Shown here piece by piece: positions 35,614 to 45,541 of a DNA stretch of 64,000 nt. The first letter of the stretch is position 1; the number at the start of each line of letters is the position of its first letter. A program made the position numbers and the translations under genes. Under the pieces are notes generated by a model that worked only from the letters and a program-made list of their open reading frames with translations, was not told where the DNA came from and ran no database searches. The stretch is from Rossellomorea aquimaris (GTDB taxonomy: Bacteria; Bacillota; Bacilli; Bacillales; Bacillaceae_B). The DNA is taken from positions 1 through 64,000 of the forward strand of contig NZ_VTEX01000002.1 of NCBI RefSeq assembly GCF_008180865.1, in the 5' to 3' direction.

Positions 35614-35709
35614 ATGATTTCTTATTCTACACCTGTTTTTATTGTCTTGGTTTTGGGTGTTTATTTCGCTATGGCAGCATATATCGCTTTTTTAAAGAGG
35701 AAAGAATAG
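35614..35709 (+). CDS. Small membrane peptide, 31 aa
   Basis: Frame MISYSTPVFIVLVLGVYFAM plus AAYIAFLKRKE: a single hydrophobic helix with a basic end. GAGGGTG lies 6-7 nt before the ATG, and the gene follows the CBO0543-type gene by 10 nt. Terminator follows directly. No known match; the clean site and position make it a credible small gene. Confidence 0.6.
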   Translation: MISYSTPVFIVLVLGVYFAMAAYIAFLKRKE

Positions 35710-35710
35710 A

Positions 35711-35744
35711 AAAAAGAAGCACCCATCAAAGGATGCTTCTTTTC
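35711..35744. terminator. Bidirectional terminator before clpE
   Basis: GAAGCACCC / GGATGCTTC stem (one G-U) with a six-base loop; TTTT on plus and TTTTTT on minus, between convergent genes. Confidence 0.85.
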
Positions 35745-37874
35745 CTATTTAACAATGATCTCGTCGTTTTCGAGTGAAATGACTACGTTCGTTATGCCGT
35801 CTTCATCAAGAAGTAAATCAGCAATTTTATCTTCCACTCTTTCCTGGATCACACGACGTAATGGGCGTGCACCGAATTCAGGATGATATCCCAGTTCAAC
35901 GAGTTTACTCTTCGCATCTTCGTCGATGGTTACAGTAATCCCCTGTTCTTTAAGTTCAACCTTCAACTCGTCGAGCATAAGGTCAAGAATTTGAAGAAGC
36001 TCTCCTTTGTCAAGAGATTCAAATTCAATGATGCTGTCAAAACGGTTCAGGAACTCAGGCTTAAAGTAGGCACCCAGTGATTGAAGAATAGTCGTTTCTT
36101 TAATAGCATCTGTGCCACCTGTGTTAAAACCGACCACTGCTTCCTTCTTGTCCGTCACACCTGCGTTACTTGTCATGATGATCACAGTCTCTTTAAAGCT
36201 GACCGTTCTACCTTGACTGTCGGTGAGACGTCCATCTTCAAGAATTTGCAGGAACATATGCTGAACATCCGGATGGGCTTTCTCGATTTCATCCAGGAGA
36301 ATGATTGAATAAGGGTTTCTTCTTACCTTTTCAGTCAATTGACCGGATTCCTCATGGCCTACATAACCTGGAGGTGAACCGATCAGTTTTGAAACAGAGT
36401 GTTTTTCCATATACTCACTCATGTCTAATCGAAGCATCGAATCCTTAGATCCGAATAACTCTTCTGCCAGTGTTTTCGTTAATTCTGTTTTACCTACACC
36501 TGTTGGTCCTACAAAGAGGAAAGTGCCGATTGGACGATGCTTCGCTTTCAATCCTGCACGGCTGCGGCGGATCGCTTTCGCTACTTTCTTTACTGCTTCT
36601 TCCTGTCCGATTACTTTACCCGCCAGGTTTTCTTCCAGTGCTTTCATTCGCTTACGATCATCGCTTTGCAGCTTCCCGACAGGAATACCCGTTTTCGATT
36701 CAACGATCGTCTGGATCAGTTCTCTTTCTACAAGTGCTTTAGAGTCTGACCCACCTTCACTAACTTGTCTTTCTAATTCTGCTTCTTGATCGCGAAGGAT
36801 GGCAGCTTGTTCATAGTTCTCTTCTTTTGTTGCCAGATCCTTCTTCTCTCTTACATCGTTCAATTTTTTAAGAAGGGCAGTCTTGTCTTTCCCCTCTGAC
36901 TGCAGATTGACTTTAGAACCTGCTTCATCCATTAAATCAATGGCCTTATCCGGTAAGAATCGATCCTGAATATATCGATGGGATAGTTTTACACAATCCT
37001 CAATTGCCTCGTCTGTAAACTCGACTCCATGATAGTTTTCATATTTGTCTTTTAATCCTCTAAGGATCTCAATAGCTTCTTCAGTTGTCGGCTCATTGAC
37101 CAAGACTGGCTGGAAACGACGCTCAAGTGCTGCGTCTTTTTCAATTTGGCGGTACTCCTTCAATGTCGTAGCCCCGATTACTTGCAAATCACCCCGGGCT
37201 AAAGCAGGTTTTAGAATGTTTCCTGCGTCCATGGAGCCTTCTGCGGAACCCGCCCCAACTAATTGATGAATCTCATCAATAAATAACATCACGTTCTTTC
37301 TATTCTGAAGTTCGCTGATGATGGCTTTTAAACGTTCTTCAAAAGAACCGCGAACCCCTGTACCGGCAGTTAGTGAAGCAACATCCATTACATACACTTC
37401 TTTATTTAATAATTTGGATGGCACATCACCTGCTACGATTTTAAGGGCCAACCCTTCAGCGATAGCCGTTTTACCCACCCCGGGCTCACCGATGAGTACC
37501 GGGTTATTCTTATTACGGCGATTTAAAATTTCAATGACGCGGTCCACTTCTTTGTCCCGGCCGATAACAGGATCAATCAATCCAGCTTTGGCTGCCCCTG
37601 TCACATTGCGTCCATACTGATCAAGAACGCCATTTCCTCCATTTCCACCTTGGGTTTGTGGAGATGATTGCTGATTGTGGAAGCCATGATTTGAGTTTCC
37701 ACCCATGCTCATCCCTTTAAACAACTCATCAAGGGGAAATCCTCCATGTATTCCAGAAGGTGTTTGCTGCTTTTGAAAGCAAGCTGAACACATCTTCATA
37801 CTGGACTTGTGACCATTCACTTGCTTATAGACTTCAACTGTTGCTTGGTTGTGTTGACAAACTTGGCATTTCAT
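35745..37874 (-). CDS. clpE: ATP-dependent Clp protease ATP-binding subunit ClpE
   Basis: A 709-residue class-I Hsp100 unfoldase that partners ClpP. An N-terminal zinc finger Cys3-x2-Cys6...Cys29-x2-Cys32 and an NG-rich linker lead to AAA-1 ([18 protein letters not shown]). A UVR/middle segment ([16 protein letters not shown]) and AAA-2 (GPTGVGKTE) follow, with the C-terminal domain last. The zinc finger identifies ClpE rather than ClpC. AGGAGGT is 8 nt before ATG 37874. The two CtsR boxes at the promoter match the known CtsR regulation of clpE, giving heat-shock induction. Confidence 0.97.
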   Translation of the reverse strand: MKCQVCQHNQATVEVYKQVNGHKSSMKMCSACFQKQQTPSGIHGGFPLDELFKGMSMGGNSNHGFHNQQSSPQTQGGNGGNGVLDQYGRNVTGAAKAGLIDPVIGRDKEVDRVIEILNRRNKNNPVLIGEPGVGKTAIAEGLALKIVAGDVPSKLLNKEVYVMDVASLTAGTGVRGSFEERLKAIISELQNRKNVMLFIDEIHQLVGAGSAEGSMDAGNILKPALARGDLQVIGATTLKEYRQIEKDAALERRFQPVLVNEPTTEEAIEILRGLKDKYENYHGVEFTDEAIEDCVKLSHRYIQDRFLPDKAIDLMDEAGSKVNLQSEGKDKTALLKKLNDVREKKDLATKEENYEQAAILRDQEAELERQVSEGGSDSKALVERELIQTIVESKTGIPVGKLQSDDRKRMKALEENLAGKVIGQEEAVKKVAKAIRRSRAGLKAKHRPIGTFLFVGPTGVGKTELTKTLAEELFGSKDSMLRLDMSEYMEKHSVSKLIGSPPGYVGHEESGQLTEKVRRNPYSIILLDEIEKAHPDVQHMFLQILEDGRLTDSQGRTVSFKETVIIMTSNAGVTDKKEAVVGFNTGGTDAIKETTILQSLGAYFKPEFLNRFDSIIEFESLDKGELLQILDLMLDELKVELKEQGITVTIDEDAKSKLVELGYHPEFGARPLRRVIQERVEDKIADLLLDEDGITNVVISLENDEIIVK

Positions 37875-37964
37875 TAAACATGACCTCCTGTAGTAGAGTT
37901 TCATATAAATTTTTTGATTGTATTGTGGATAAGGTCAATGTGTTTAACATTCGATTAAACTTAG

Positions 37965-38020
37965 TTTGACTTTCTTTGACCTTATACAGATAGTATACTT
38001 TGACCTTTTTTGACTTTCAA
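37965..38020 (-). promoter_or_regulatory. clpE promoter with two CtsR boxes
   Basis: Minus-strand sigma-A promoter TTGAAA (38020-38015), 17-nt spacer, TATACT (37997-37992). CtsR heptad repeats occur twice: AAGTCAAAAAAGGTCAAA (38017-37999) covers the spacer, and AGGTCAAAGAAAGTCAAA (37983-37965) lies downstream of the -10. Both fit RGTCAAA-N3-RGTCAAA. Confidence 0.93.
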
Positions 38021-38157
38021 GATTTTTGCTTATGGGAATTTTTTCATTTTCAAATGCTGATTTGCCTGTTGATTGAAGAGTATAGTAGGTGCAACGATGA
38101 GAATCAAGTGATTGATATTGACGATGAAAAAGTGGGATTTTACTTGAAGTATATATG
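38021..38157. other. Intergenic stretch between clpE promoter and catalase terminator
   Basis: AT-rich; no ORF with a ribosome site, repeat or operator was recognised. Confidence 0.4.
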
Positions 38158-38192
38158 AAAAAGACCAGACCTGAACAACAGATCTGGTCTTT
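38158..38192 (-). terminator. Terminator of the catalase gene
   Basis: Stem AAGACCAGA / TCTGGTCTT with additional inner pairing; TTTTTC follows on the minus strand. Confidence 0.88.
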
Positions 38193-38225
38193 CTCATATA
38201 GAAAAGAGAGTATTACTCATCAATC

Positions 38226-40277
38226 TTATACTAACTCTCGATCCCAATGACGATGTTCGGCAATGGCTACTGTGAACTCTTTTGCAAATGACTTCATGTC
38301 TTCCCCAGTTATCACACCAGAGCCGCTGACACCCGCTTGTTCCAACCAGTGTATCCCTTCATGCGTTGCACCGATCGGTTTGAAGTGAGAATACGCTTCT
38401 TTGACAAAATAGGTTGTATCTTGAGAGAATTTATTATCTACATTTTCTCCGCCTACTACGTAAAGGCTATCAAATAATACAGATTCCCCGGTTAAGAAGG
38501 TATGGTCCACTTCAAGCTCCGTACCATCATTCCCTTTTCTCATCCCCAGCTTGTCACTGATGATTTCCGGCTGGATGCCATCTTCTTTAAGAGCGGATAG
38601 TACCATTTTCACCTCTTCCCCTTTAAAGCCGTTTCCTACGATGACCCCTACTTTACGGGTAGCAGGTTTCTTGATCGTATTTTCCTGGCTTAAGGCTGGA
38701 GAGGATTTGGTTACTTTTGAACCTTCTCCGCTAGGAACTTTCGCGCTTATCGCTTCTGCAAAGCCTTTTGCCAGATCCAGACTTACATTGGCAAACATGT
38801 CGACTACCTGCTGTTGAACCGATTTGCTCTTCACTTTTCCAAGCTCGAAACTGAAGGCTTGAATGATATGCTCTTTCTCAGGATCACTCATGCTATTCCA
38901 GAAAAGAGTAGCCTGTGAGAAGTGATCTTTGAAGCTTTCACTTCTTGCCCGGACTTTACGCCCTTCCATCTTCTCCTGGTAATGAGTGTAGCCTCCTTCT
39001 TCCTGACTCGCAGGGGCTGGTGTATTTTTAGCAAGTGAGTTGTTATGGTAGCTCACCTGACCCTTGTTAATCGTTTGACGGCCATATCCATCACGCTGAT
39101 TATTGTGGAATGGACACACAGGTCGGTTAATAGGAAGCTCGTGGAAGTTTGGCCCACCGAGTCGGATCAATTGTGTATCAGTATAGGAGAATAAGCGTCC
39201 TTGTAATAATGGATCATTTGAGAAGTCAATCCCGGGAACAACTGAACCAGGATGGAAAGCTGCTTGCTCCGTTTCTGCAAACACATTGTCCACATTCCGA
39301 TTAAGGGTCATTTTCCCAACGATTTTCACAGGAACTTCTTCTTCAGGCCATAGCTTGGTAGGATCAAGAACATCAAAGTCAAAGTTAAACTCATCTTCTT
39401 CCTTAATGAGCTGAACTCCCAGCTCGTACTCTGGATAATCACCATTTTCGATGGATTCATACAAATCACGGCGGTGGAAATCCGGGTCTTTCCCGTTGAT
39501 TTTCTGAGCCTCATCCCAAACGAGAGAGTGAGTTCCCAGTACCGGCTTCCAGTGGAACTTCACAAAATGGGCCTTCCCTTCGTCATTCACAAGGCGGAAT
39601 GTATGGACACCGAAGCCTTCCATCATACGCAGACTGCGTGGAATGGCCCGATCGGACATCGCCCACATGACCATATGAGCGGACTCCTGGTTATTCGCTA
39701 CAAAGTCCCAGAACGTATCGTGGGCAGAAGCTGCTTGGGGCATTTCATTATGTGGTTCCGGTTTAAGTGCATGAACAAGATCCGGGAATTTAATCGCATC
39801 TTGAATGAAAAACACCGGAATATTGTTTCCGACGAGATCATAGTTTCCTTCTTCCGTATAAAATTTCGTAGCAAATCCACGTGCATCACGCACTGTTTCC
39901 GCAGAACCTTTGGATCCGGCAACAGTTGAAAAACGTACAAAGACAGGGGTTTTCTTTGAAGTGTCCTGAAGAAATTCAGCCCGGGTGTATTCTTTCATAG
40001 AGTCATAAAGTTCGAATTCTCCGTGTGCAGCGAAGCCTCGTGCATGAACAATCCGTTCTGGTATGCGCTCATGGTCGAAGTGAGTCATCTTCTCCCGGAA
40101 GTGGAAATCCTCCATTAAGGTAGGTCCCCGTTCTCCTGCCTTCAATGAAAACTCATCTTCTGATACCTTCAATCCTTGATTGGTTGTAAGATGCTTACCT
40201 TCGTCCTCCACGCGATACTGTTCAAGCTGTTCATCCTTGCTCTTTTCATTCACTTTCGTACGACGATCGTCTCCCAT
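38226..40277 (-). CDS. katE: Large-subunit catalase (KatE/HPII type)
   Basis: A 683-residue clade-II haem catalase disproportionating H2O2. The essential distal His78 lies in [11 protein letters not shown], the distal Asn in [10 protein letters not shown], and the proximal haem Tyr in [14 protein letters not shown]. The long C-terminal flavodoxin/DJ-1-like domain (about 540-683, [15 protein letters not shown]) separates it from small-subunit KatA. Length matches B. subtilis KatE (about 686). GAGAGGG is 8 nt before the ATG. A sigma-B promoter lies 60 nt upstream, consistent with KatE being a general-stress enzyme. Confidence 0.95.
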   Translation of the reverse strand: MGDDRRTKVNEKSKDEQLEQYRVEDEGKHLTTNQGLKVSEDEFSLKAGERGPTLMEDFHFREKMTHFDHERIPERIVHARGFAAHGEFELYDSMKEYTRAEFLQDTSKKTPVFVRFSTVAGSKGSAETVRDARGFATKFYTEEGNYDLVGNNIPVFFIQDAIKFPDLVHALKPEPHNEMPQAASAHDTFWDFVANNQESAHMVMWAMSDRAIPRSLRMMEGFGVHTFRLVNDEGKAHFVKFHWKPVLGTHSLVWDEAQKINGKDPDFHRRDLYESIENGDYPEYELGVQLIKEEDEFNFDFDVLDPTKLWPEEEVPVKIVGKMTLNRNVDNVFAETEQAAFHPGSVVPGIDFSNDPLLQGRLFSYTDTQLIRLGGPNFHELPINRPVCPFHNNQRDGYGRQTINKGQVSYHNNSLAKNTPAPASQEEGGYTHYQEKMEGRKVRARSESFKDHFSQATLFWNSMSDPEKEHIIQAFSFELGKVKSKSVQQQVVDMFANVSLDLAKGFAEAISAKVPSGEGSKVTKSSPALSQENTIKKPATRKVGVIVGNGFKGEEVKMVLSALKEDGIQPEIISDKLGMRKGNDGTELEVDHTFLTGESVLFDSLYVVGGENVDNKFSQDTTYFVKEAYSHFKPIGATHEGIHWLEQAGVSGSGVITGEDMKSFAKEFTVAIAEHRHWDRELV

Positions 40278-40336
40278 TTTTTCATCCCTCTCAACGGTTA
40301 TTAATGTTTACTATGTAAAACATTTCTGTTTGTTTT

Positions 40337-40361
40337 GTACCCTAGATGCTCATAATTAAAC
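40337..40361 (-). promoter_or_regulatory. Sigma-B promoter of katE
   Basis: Minus-strand GTTTAA (40361-40356), 13-nt spacer, GGGTAC (40342-40337), against the consensus GTTTAA-N12-15-GGGTAT (one mismatch). Confidence 0.88.
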
Positions 40362-40423
40362 ATTTATTGGATGGTTTGGAGTGAGATCTTTTTTGAAAAT
40401 TTTACAAATTCATCTTTACTAAC

Positions 40424-40476
40424 GTAACATTGTTCTGTTAAACTATTCATCAAGTAACGTAACAATGTTTTGTTAC
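40424..40476 (+). promoter_or_regulatory. Paired palindromes upstream of yhbD
   Basis: Two copies of GTAACA-N5/6-TGTTA: GTAACATTGTTCTGTTA (40424-40440) and the perfect GTAACAATGTTTTGTTAC (40459-40476). They sit 35 bp apart, each preceded by AAC. They lie just before the yhbD ribosome site. Binding of the adjacent HTH protein is the simplest reading. Confidence 0.7.
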
Positions 40477-40496
40477 AGAGAAGAGGTGATCCCTCA

Positions 40497-41132
40497 TTGG
40501 AGGCAGATCTTATATCTAAGAAGGAAGTATTGGAACTGACCGGAATTTCGTATGGCCAGCTTTACCGTTGGAAGCGAAAGAACATTATTCCGGAGAGTTG
40601 GTTTATTAAGAAATCCAGCTTCACTGGTCAGGAAACGTTCTTTCCCAGGGAAAAAATGCTCTCACGTATCGATACAATCAAAGAGATGAAAGATGACTAT
40701 TCACTGGATGAACTATCCGATTTCTTTTCACCAAATCCAACTAAGATTGAAATTAGTGCAGATGAATTACCTTCGTACAACATTCTGTCGGAACATACCT
40801 TATCCTTCTGCACAACACTTCTACCGGTAAGAAAGGGATTTGAGTTTCCTGATTTATTAAATATGTTGATCATTGAGAAGGCGAAAAGAATACAGGTCCC
40901 AAGTGAAGAACTGCAAACCTTATTTCTTTTTCTTCATGAGAAGTTCACTCCACTAAAAGATTCTTCCCTTGAACTTGTTGGTCTTCGTAAAGAAGAGGAG
41001 TATGTATGGATGCTCCTTCCGCTACATTCCGATTTGCTTGTTGACCATTTAACACGGACCGTATTGAGATTCGATCTACAACAGATGATGGAAGAATTGA
41101 AAATCACGTTGACGAATACAAAAGGGATCTAA
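40497..41132 (+). CDS. yhbD: YhbD-like DUF4004 protein with MerR-type HTH
   Basis: A 211-residue protein whose N-terminus (KKEVLELTGISYGQLYRWKRKNIIPESWF, residues about 6-34) has a MerR-like helix-turn-helix. The rest is the DUF4004 region known from B. subtilis YhbD. The start is read as TTG 40497 with GAGGTG 8 nt upstream; the frame is open to 40470. It is followed after 25 nt by a bactofilin gene, as yhbD is in B. subtilis. The HTH and the two palindromes upstream suggest autoregulation. Confidence 0.85.
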   Translation: MEADLISKKEVLELTGISYGQLYRWKRKNIIPESWFIKKSSFTGQETFFPREKMLSRIDTIKEMKDDYSLDELSDFFSPNPTKIEISADELPSYNILSEHTLSFCTTLLPVRKGFEFPDLLNMLIIEKAKRIQVPSEELQTLFLFLHEKFTPLKDSSLELVGLRKEEEYVWMLLPLHSDLLVDHLTRTVLRFDLQQMMEELKITLTNTKGI

Positions 41133-41157
41133 CGTCCCTGAATTGGAGGAGAAATGA

Positions 41158-41949
41158 ATGAATACAATGGAAAAGAAAGAACTGCATGATTTGAAGATCA
41201 GTGGATCCGGTACGTCCGGTGGAGGAAAATTTGATGCAGTAAAGATAAGTGGAAGCGGAAAAATCGCAGGCGACATCGACTGCCACGAGCTTAAAATTTC
41301 AGGTTCCGGGACGATTTCAGGTGACGTAAAAGCTGGATACATTAAAACGAGCGGTTCTTCTACCATTAAAGGTGATACAAAAGCAGAAACGATTACTACA
41401 AGTGGAAGCTCCAAGTATGAAGGCTCGGTGATGGCTGCTGAAATGAACACAAGCGGTTCAAGCAAAGTATTGAAAGACCTTATCTTTAAGACTTTCAAGG
41501 TGAGCGGTTCATGTAAGGTTGGAGGAAAGATTCAAGGGGGTTCGATTAAAGCAAGCGGCTCTTTAAGAGTTGAAAAGGATTGTGAAGTCGAAACCTTCTC
41601 ATCTTCCGGCTCGGTTCATATCGAGGGACTGCTCAACGCTGACCGGATTCAAATCGAAATCAATCACGAATCCTCCATTAAAGAAATCGGTGGCGAAACG
41701 ATTTCGGTGAAACACCATAACTCTAATGGACTGATTAAACAAGTGGTTAACTTCTTTCTCCAAAAGGAAGATTACTTATTTTCATATCTGATCGAAGGTG
41801 ACGAGGTGTATCTTGAGAACACAAAGGCTAAACTGGTTCGCGGTAAAAATGTTGTAATCGGGGAGAATTGTGACATCGATACGGTTGAATATTCAGGTAG
41901 CCTGGATGTGAAGCAAGATAGTCGAATCGGAGAAAAAGTGAAGATTTAA
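41158..41949 (+). CDS. Bactofilin (polymer-forming cytoskeletal protein)
   Basis: A 263-residue right-handed beta-helix protein. A Ser-Gly ladder (ISGSG, SGSST, SGSSK, ASGSL) recurs every 17-20 residues through residues 12-165, the bactofilin signature. A more variable C-terminal region (about 175-263) follows. B. subtilis has two such genes, yhbE and yhbF (BacE, BacF), after yhbD; here there is only one, so the pair may have been reduced. Bactofilins assemble into nucleotide-independent filaments. GGAGG is 8 nt before the ATG. Confidence 0.9.
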   Translation: MNTMEKKELHDLKISGSGTSGGGKFDAVKISGSGKIAGDIDCHELKISGSGTISGDVKAGYIKTSGSSTIKGDTKAETITTSGSSKYEGSVMAAEMNTSGSSKVLKDLIFKTFKVSGSCKVGGKIQGGSIKASGSLRVEKDCEVETFSSSGSVHIEGLLNADRIQIEINHESSIKEIGGETISVKHHNSNGLIKQVVNFFLQKEDYLFSYLIEGDEVYLENTKAKLVRGKNVVIGENCDIDTVEYSGSLDVKQDSRIGEKVKI

Positions 41950-41966
41950 ATGATAGTTTAACTAAA

Positions 41967-41999
41967 GGCAGGGAGGTTTTTACCATCTCTGTTTTTTTA
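41967..41999 (+). terminator. Terminator of the yhbD-bactofilin operon
   Basis: GGCAGGGAGGT / ACCATCTCTG hairpin (with a mismatch and G-U pair) followed by seven T. Confidence 0.75.
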
Positions 42000-42120
42000 T
42001 GTAAATCTCCGTCTTTACGATTCATTAACAAGCATAATCGAAATTTCATATTTTTATTCTGAATGTTCTGCTATATTAATAGGTATATAGTACAATCCTA
42101 CGCGAAAGCTGGAGGCCATT

Positions 42121-43416
42121 ATGACTCGTCTTACGGATCACCTGATTGTCATTTCTTTCGATTGCTTGTCTGCTTTGGATTACCCGATTCTAAAAGGTCT
42201 TCCCCACTTTCAACAATTACTTTCTTACGGGTCCTTCTGCAAAAATGTCGAGACCATTTACCCTTCTGTGACATACCCTTGTCATGCAACAATCGTCACC
42301 GGTAAGTACCCTAATCGCCATGGTGTTGTAAACAATACTCTCCTTCAGCCAGGTCGTGTTTCTCCTGATTGGCATTGGCATCGAAGCGCTATTAAAGGTA
42401 CCACCTTATATGATGAAGCAAAGAAAGCCCGGATGACCACAGCAGCTCTTCTGTGGCCTGTTACAGCCAAAGGGGATATTGATTATAATATGCCCGAGAT
42501 TTTCGCCAATCGCTCATGGCATAACCAAATTCTTGTTTCCCTTTTCAATGGCAGTCCTCTCTATCAATTACACATGAACCGTCTCTTTGGTCATATCCGT
42601 AATGGTCTTAATCAACCGGAGCTTGATGACTTCGTTCTGGAATCGACGGTAGAAACAATCAAAAAGAAACCCAGCCTATTGCTTGTCCACTTTACCGACC
42701 TTGATACACAACGTCATTACCATGGTTTTTCTTCAGAAGAAGCACATGCTGCCATTCGTCGTCATGATGCCCGTTTAGGGAAAATCATCCGGGCATTAAA
42801 GGAAAACGGCATTTATGATAAGTCAACCATTGTCGCTCTTGGAGATCATAGTGCACTGGATGAATCGAAGGCTATTCAATTGAACGTCCTTTTCAAGGAA
42901 AATGGGTTAATCACAGTGAATGCCAGGGGAAAGGTAACCGATTGGAAAGCATATTGCAAAGGATGTGATGGATCGGCTTACGTGTACACAAAGGATGAGA
43001 AAACGATGGAGGTTGTCAGATCCCTTGTTTACGAGCTCCAAAGTAACCCTTCTAACGGAATTGAAGACATACTCACTGGCGAAGAAGCCGGGAGAAAAGG
43101 AGCAGATGAACACTGTTCGTTTATGCTTGAAGCACGACACGGTTTTTACTTTAAAGATACGTTAGAAGGATCCTTCATTCACACCATCAACCCGGAGGAT
43201 GTGAAAGAAAAGCGTTATACGTATGGATCTCATGGATACTCTCCTGAAAAAGAAGACTACTCCACTATCTTCATGGCTTCAGGGAAAGGGATCCGTTCAC
43301 ATGTTGAAATTCCTTTTATGCATTTAGTAGATGAAGGCCCAACACTGGCACGCCTTCTCGGCCTTAGCCTTGGTGCAACAGATGGAAAAGTGATTGATGA
43401 TTTGCTGGATATATAA
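42121..43416 (+). CDS. Alkaline phosphatase superfamily phosphodiesterase
   Basis: A 431-residue type-I phosphodiesterase/nucleotide pyrophosphatase family protein. Metal-site motifs are SFDCLSALD (Asp), the nucleophile region YPSVTYPCHATIVTG (Thr), HFTDLDTQRHYHG and GDHSALD, and a late His in YTYGSHGYSPE. No signal peptide is evident, so it is probably cytoplasmic. GGAGG is 5 nt before the ATG. It forms a pair with the downstream MFS gene (33 nt). Substrate unknown. Confidence 0.88.
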   Translation: MTRLTDHLIVISFDCLSALDYPILKGLPHFQQLLSYGSFCKNVETIYPSVTYPCHATIVTGKYPNRHGVVNNTLLQPGRVSPDWHWHRSAIKGTTLYDEAKKARMTTAALLWPVTAKGDIDYNMPEIFANRSWHNQILVSLFNGSPLYQLHMNRLFGHIRNGLNQPELDDFVLESTVETIKKKPSLLLVHFTDLDTQRHYHGFSSEEAHAAIRRHDARLGKIIRALKENGIYDKSTIVALGDHSALDESKAIQLNVLFKENGLITVNARGKVTDWKAYCKGCDGSAYVYTKDEKTMEVVRSLVYELQSNPSNGIEDILTGEEAGRKGADEHCSFMLEARHGFYFKDTLEGSFIHTINPEDVKEKRYTYGSHGYSPEKEDYSTIFMASGKGIRSHVEIPFMHLVDEGPTLARLLGLSLGATDGKVIDDLLDI

Positions 43417-43449
43417 AGAAGAGATTTTGTTTCCTTAGGGGGAAAAACA

Positions 43450-44724
43450 ATGAAGCGTTTTTCAAAAGAAGAAAGCAGCTGGATCTTTTATGATTGGGCA
43501 AACTCAGCGTATTCCATTATCATTTCGACAGCCGTATTTCCGCTTTTTTATAAGGCTGCCGCTACTAATGCAGGGGTCAGTGCCGCCAATTCAACTGCTT
43601 ATTTAGGGTACACCATTGCGATTGCCACCTTTATCCTCGCTATGATCGGTCCGATTCTGGGAACGATTGCCGATTATGAAGGCTACAAGAAGAAATTTTT
43701 CACCTTCTTCTTTGTCCTCGGTGTTACATTTACTGCCCTGCTTGCTTTCGTTCCAAGTGATCAGTGGCTGCTTCTGTTAATTTTTTATACAGTGGCAGCG
43801 GTCGGTTCAGCTGGTTCCAATGTTTTCTATGATGCTTTTTTAACCGACGTATCGACAGAAGAGCGAATGAACAGGGTGTCATCCCGTGGATTTGGATTCG
43901 GGTATATCGGGAGCACGATTCCGTTTATCATAAGTATCGCCATCATCATATTATCTCAAAATGGGGTACTGCCTTTCTCCGTTACCATCGCCAGCAAAAT
44001 CGCGTTCATCATTACTGCTTTATGGTGGGGACTCTTTGCCATCCCCTTAATAAAAAATGTCCATCAGCGCTACTTTATCGAGCGTGAAAAGAACCCCGTT
44101 GCCAATAGCTTTAAACGTCTCGGTAAAACGATGAAAGAAATCAGGAAATATCGTGCACTATTTTTGTTTCTTCTTGCTTATTTCTTTTATATCGACGGAG
44201 TCGGAACCATCATTACGATGTCCACTGCCTATGGAACGGATCTCGGGATCACACCCACTAATCTCTTGATCATCCTGTTTGTTACTCAGGTGGTGGCTGG
44301 ACCTTTTGCTATTCTTTACGGGAGGCTGGCAGAGAAATTCACGGGGAAAAAGATGTTGTATGTAGGGATTTTCGTTTATATCATCGTTTGCATTTATGCA
44401 TACTTCTTAGAGACCACAATGGACTTCTGGATCCTTGCTATGCTCGTCGCTTCTTCCCAAGGTGGCATCCAGGCATTGAGCCGGGCATACTTTGCAAAAT
44501 TAATTCCGAAGAAAAATGCCAATGAATTCTTTGGCTTCTATAATATCTTTGGTAAATTCGCCTCAATCCTCGGACCATTGTTAGTGGCCGTCACAGCCCA
44601 AGTGACAGGTGAATCCAATAGCGGCGTATTCAGTCTCGTCGTCCTCTTTATCATAGGACTTGTGATTCTTGCCTTCGTCCCTGAGCCGAAAGGAAATAAG
44701 ATTGAGAAGCCTACAATTGTATAA
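43450..44724 (+). CDS. UMF1-type MFS transporter (Atg22-like, YxiO family)
   Basis: A 424-residue transporter with 12 hydrophobic helices and the UMF1/Atg22 start SSWIFYDWANSAYSIIISTAVFP. The related yeast Atg22 exports amino acids from the vacuole; B. subtilis YxiO is the closest named relative. Loops KFTGKKMLYVG and FFGFYNIFGKFASILGP agree with the family. GGGGG precedes the ATG by 7 nt. It is likely co-transcribed with the phosphodiesterase; a link between the two functions is not evident. Confidence 0.88.
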   Translation: MKRFSKEESSWIFYDWANSAYSIIISTAVFPLFYKAAATNAGVSAANSTAYLGYTIAIATFILAMIGPILGTIADYEGYKKKFFTFFFVLGVTFTALLAFVPSDQWLLLLIFYTVAAVGSAGSNVFYDAFLTDVSTEERMNRVSSRGFGFGYIGSTIPFIISIAIIILSQNGVLPFSVTIASKIAFIITALWWGLFAIPLIKNVHQRYFIEREKNPVANSFKRLGKTMKEIRKYRALFLFLLAYFFYIDGVGTIITMSTAYGTDLGITPTNLLIILFVTQVVAGPFAILYGRLAEKFTGKKMLYVGIFVYIIVCIYAYFLETTMDFWILAMLVASSQGGIQALSRAYFAKLIPKKNANEFFGFYNIFGKFASILGPLLVAVTAQVTGESNSGVFSLVVLFIIGLVILAFVPEPKGNKIEKPTIV

Positions 44725-44728
44725 TAAG

Positions 44729-44758
44729 AGAGCCTGAACGCATATGTTCAGGCTCTTC
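44729..44758. terminator. Terminator between the MFS gene and azoR
   Basis: Perfect 11-bp stem AGAGCCTGAAC / GTTCAGGCTCT, followed by TCCCTTTG on plus; short T-runs. Confidence 0.75.
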
Positions 44759-44765
44759 CCTTTGT

Positions 44766-45401
44766 TTAAAATGTATGAGCGGCATCCTTCGCTCTTGCAA
44801 TGGCATTCTCTTTGATCTCTTGGGCTTTATCAGGCATCGCCGCATGCCCCTCCACAAACACCCCCTCGAAGGAAGGTACGCCGAAAAATTGCATGATGAT
44901 TTCCAGATAACGATTCCCCATTTCCATACCGGCTGCAGGTCCCTCTGAGTAAATGCCGCCTCGTGCCTGGATATGAATAGCTTTTTTATCTGTCAGTAAT
45001 CCGACCGGTCCCTGTTCCGTATACTTAAACGATTTACCGGCAACCGCTACAGAGTCAATATACGCTTTCATCACCGGCGGAAAGGAGAAATTCCATAATG
45101 GTGTAACGAACACATATTTATCTGCAGAAATAAATTGTTCTGATAACTCATTCAGACGATTCACTTTCGACTTTTCTTCTGATGAAAGCTCCTCAAATCC
45201 TTTTCCAGTTTGCAGTTTTCCCCATCCACTAAACACATCAGCATCAATATGGGGAATATGTTCACGGTACAAATCAATGTGAAGCACTTGATCGTCAGGA
45301 TTCACTTCTTTGTATGTATCCATAAATGCTTTCGCTACCGCCATGCTGTACGATTGAGTATCATCATGGGGATGTGCCGTAATATATAGTACTTTTGCCA
45401 T
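44766..45401 (-). CDS. azoR: FMN-dependent NADH-azoreductase
   Basis: A 211-residue flavodoxin-fold quinone/azo reductase. FMN-binding motifs are [11 protein letters not shown] near the N-terminus, [18 protein letters not shown] and [13 protein letters not shown]. It performs two-electron reduction of quinones and azo compounds, protecting against thiol stress in Bacillus (AzoR1/AzoR2 type). It is a single gene with no obvious operator in the 130 nt upstream. Confidence 0.93.
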   Translation of the reverse strand: MAKVLYITAHPHDDTQSYSMAVAKAFMDTYKEVNPDDQVLHIDLYREHIPHIDADVFSGWGKLQTGKGFEELSSEEKSKVNRLNELSEQFISADKYVFVTPLWNFSFPPVMKAYIDSVAVAGKSFKYTEQGPVGLLTDKKAIHIQARGGIYSEGPAAGMEMGNRYLEIIMQFFGVPSFEGVFVEGHAAMPDKAQEIKENAIARAKDAAHTF

Positions 45402-45482
45402 TCTTCATCCATCCTTCACTCATATTTTTCACTCTATTATCTTGTGAGAAAAAGAAGGAATTATCCCATGTTTGATCATTTC

Positions 45483-45514
45483 AAAAAAAAAGAATGCTGT
45501 CTGATAGACAACAT
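45483..45514 (-). terminator. Terminator of the 47-aa small gene
   Basis: Minus-strand ATGTTGTC / GACAGCAT stem with a five-base loop and a TTCTTTTTTTTT tail, 28 nt after the small gene's stop. Confidence 0.85.
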
Positions 45515-45541
45515 CCCGTTTTGAGCAGGGCAAGTGATTAT

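Noticed and set aside
36421..36789. 122-residue plus-strand frame inside clpE
   Set aside because: Antisense shadow of a highly conserved AAA domain; no ribosome site, and the Leu/Ser-rich translation is typical of reverse reading.
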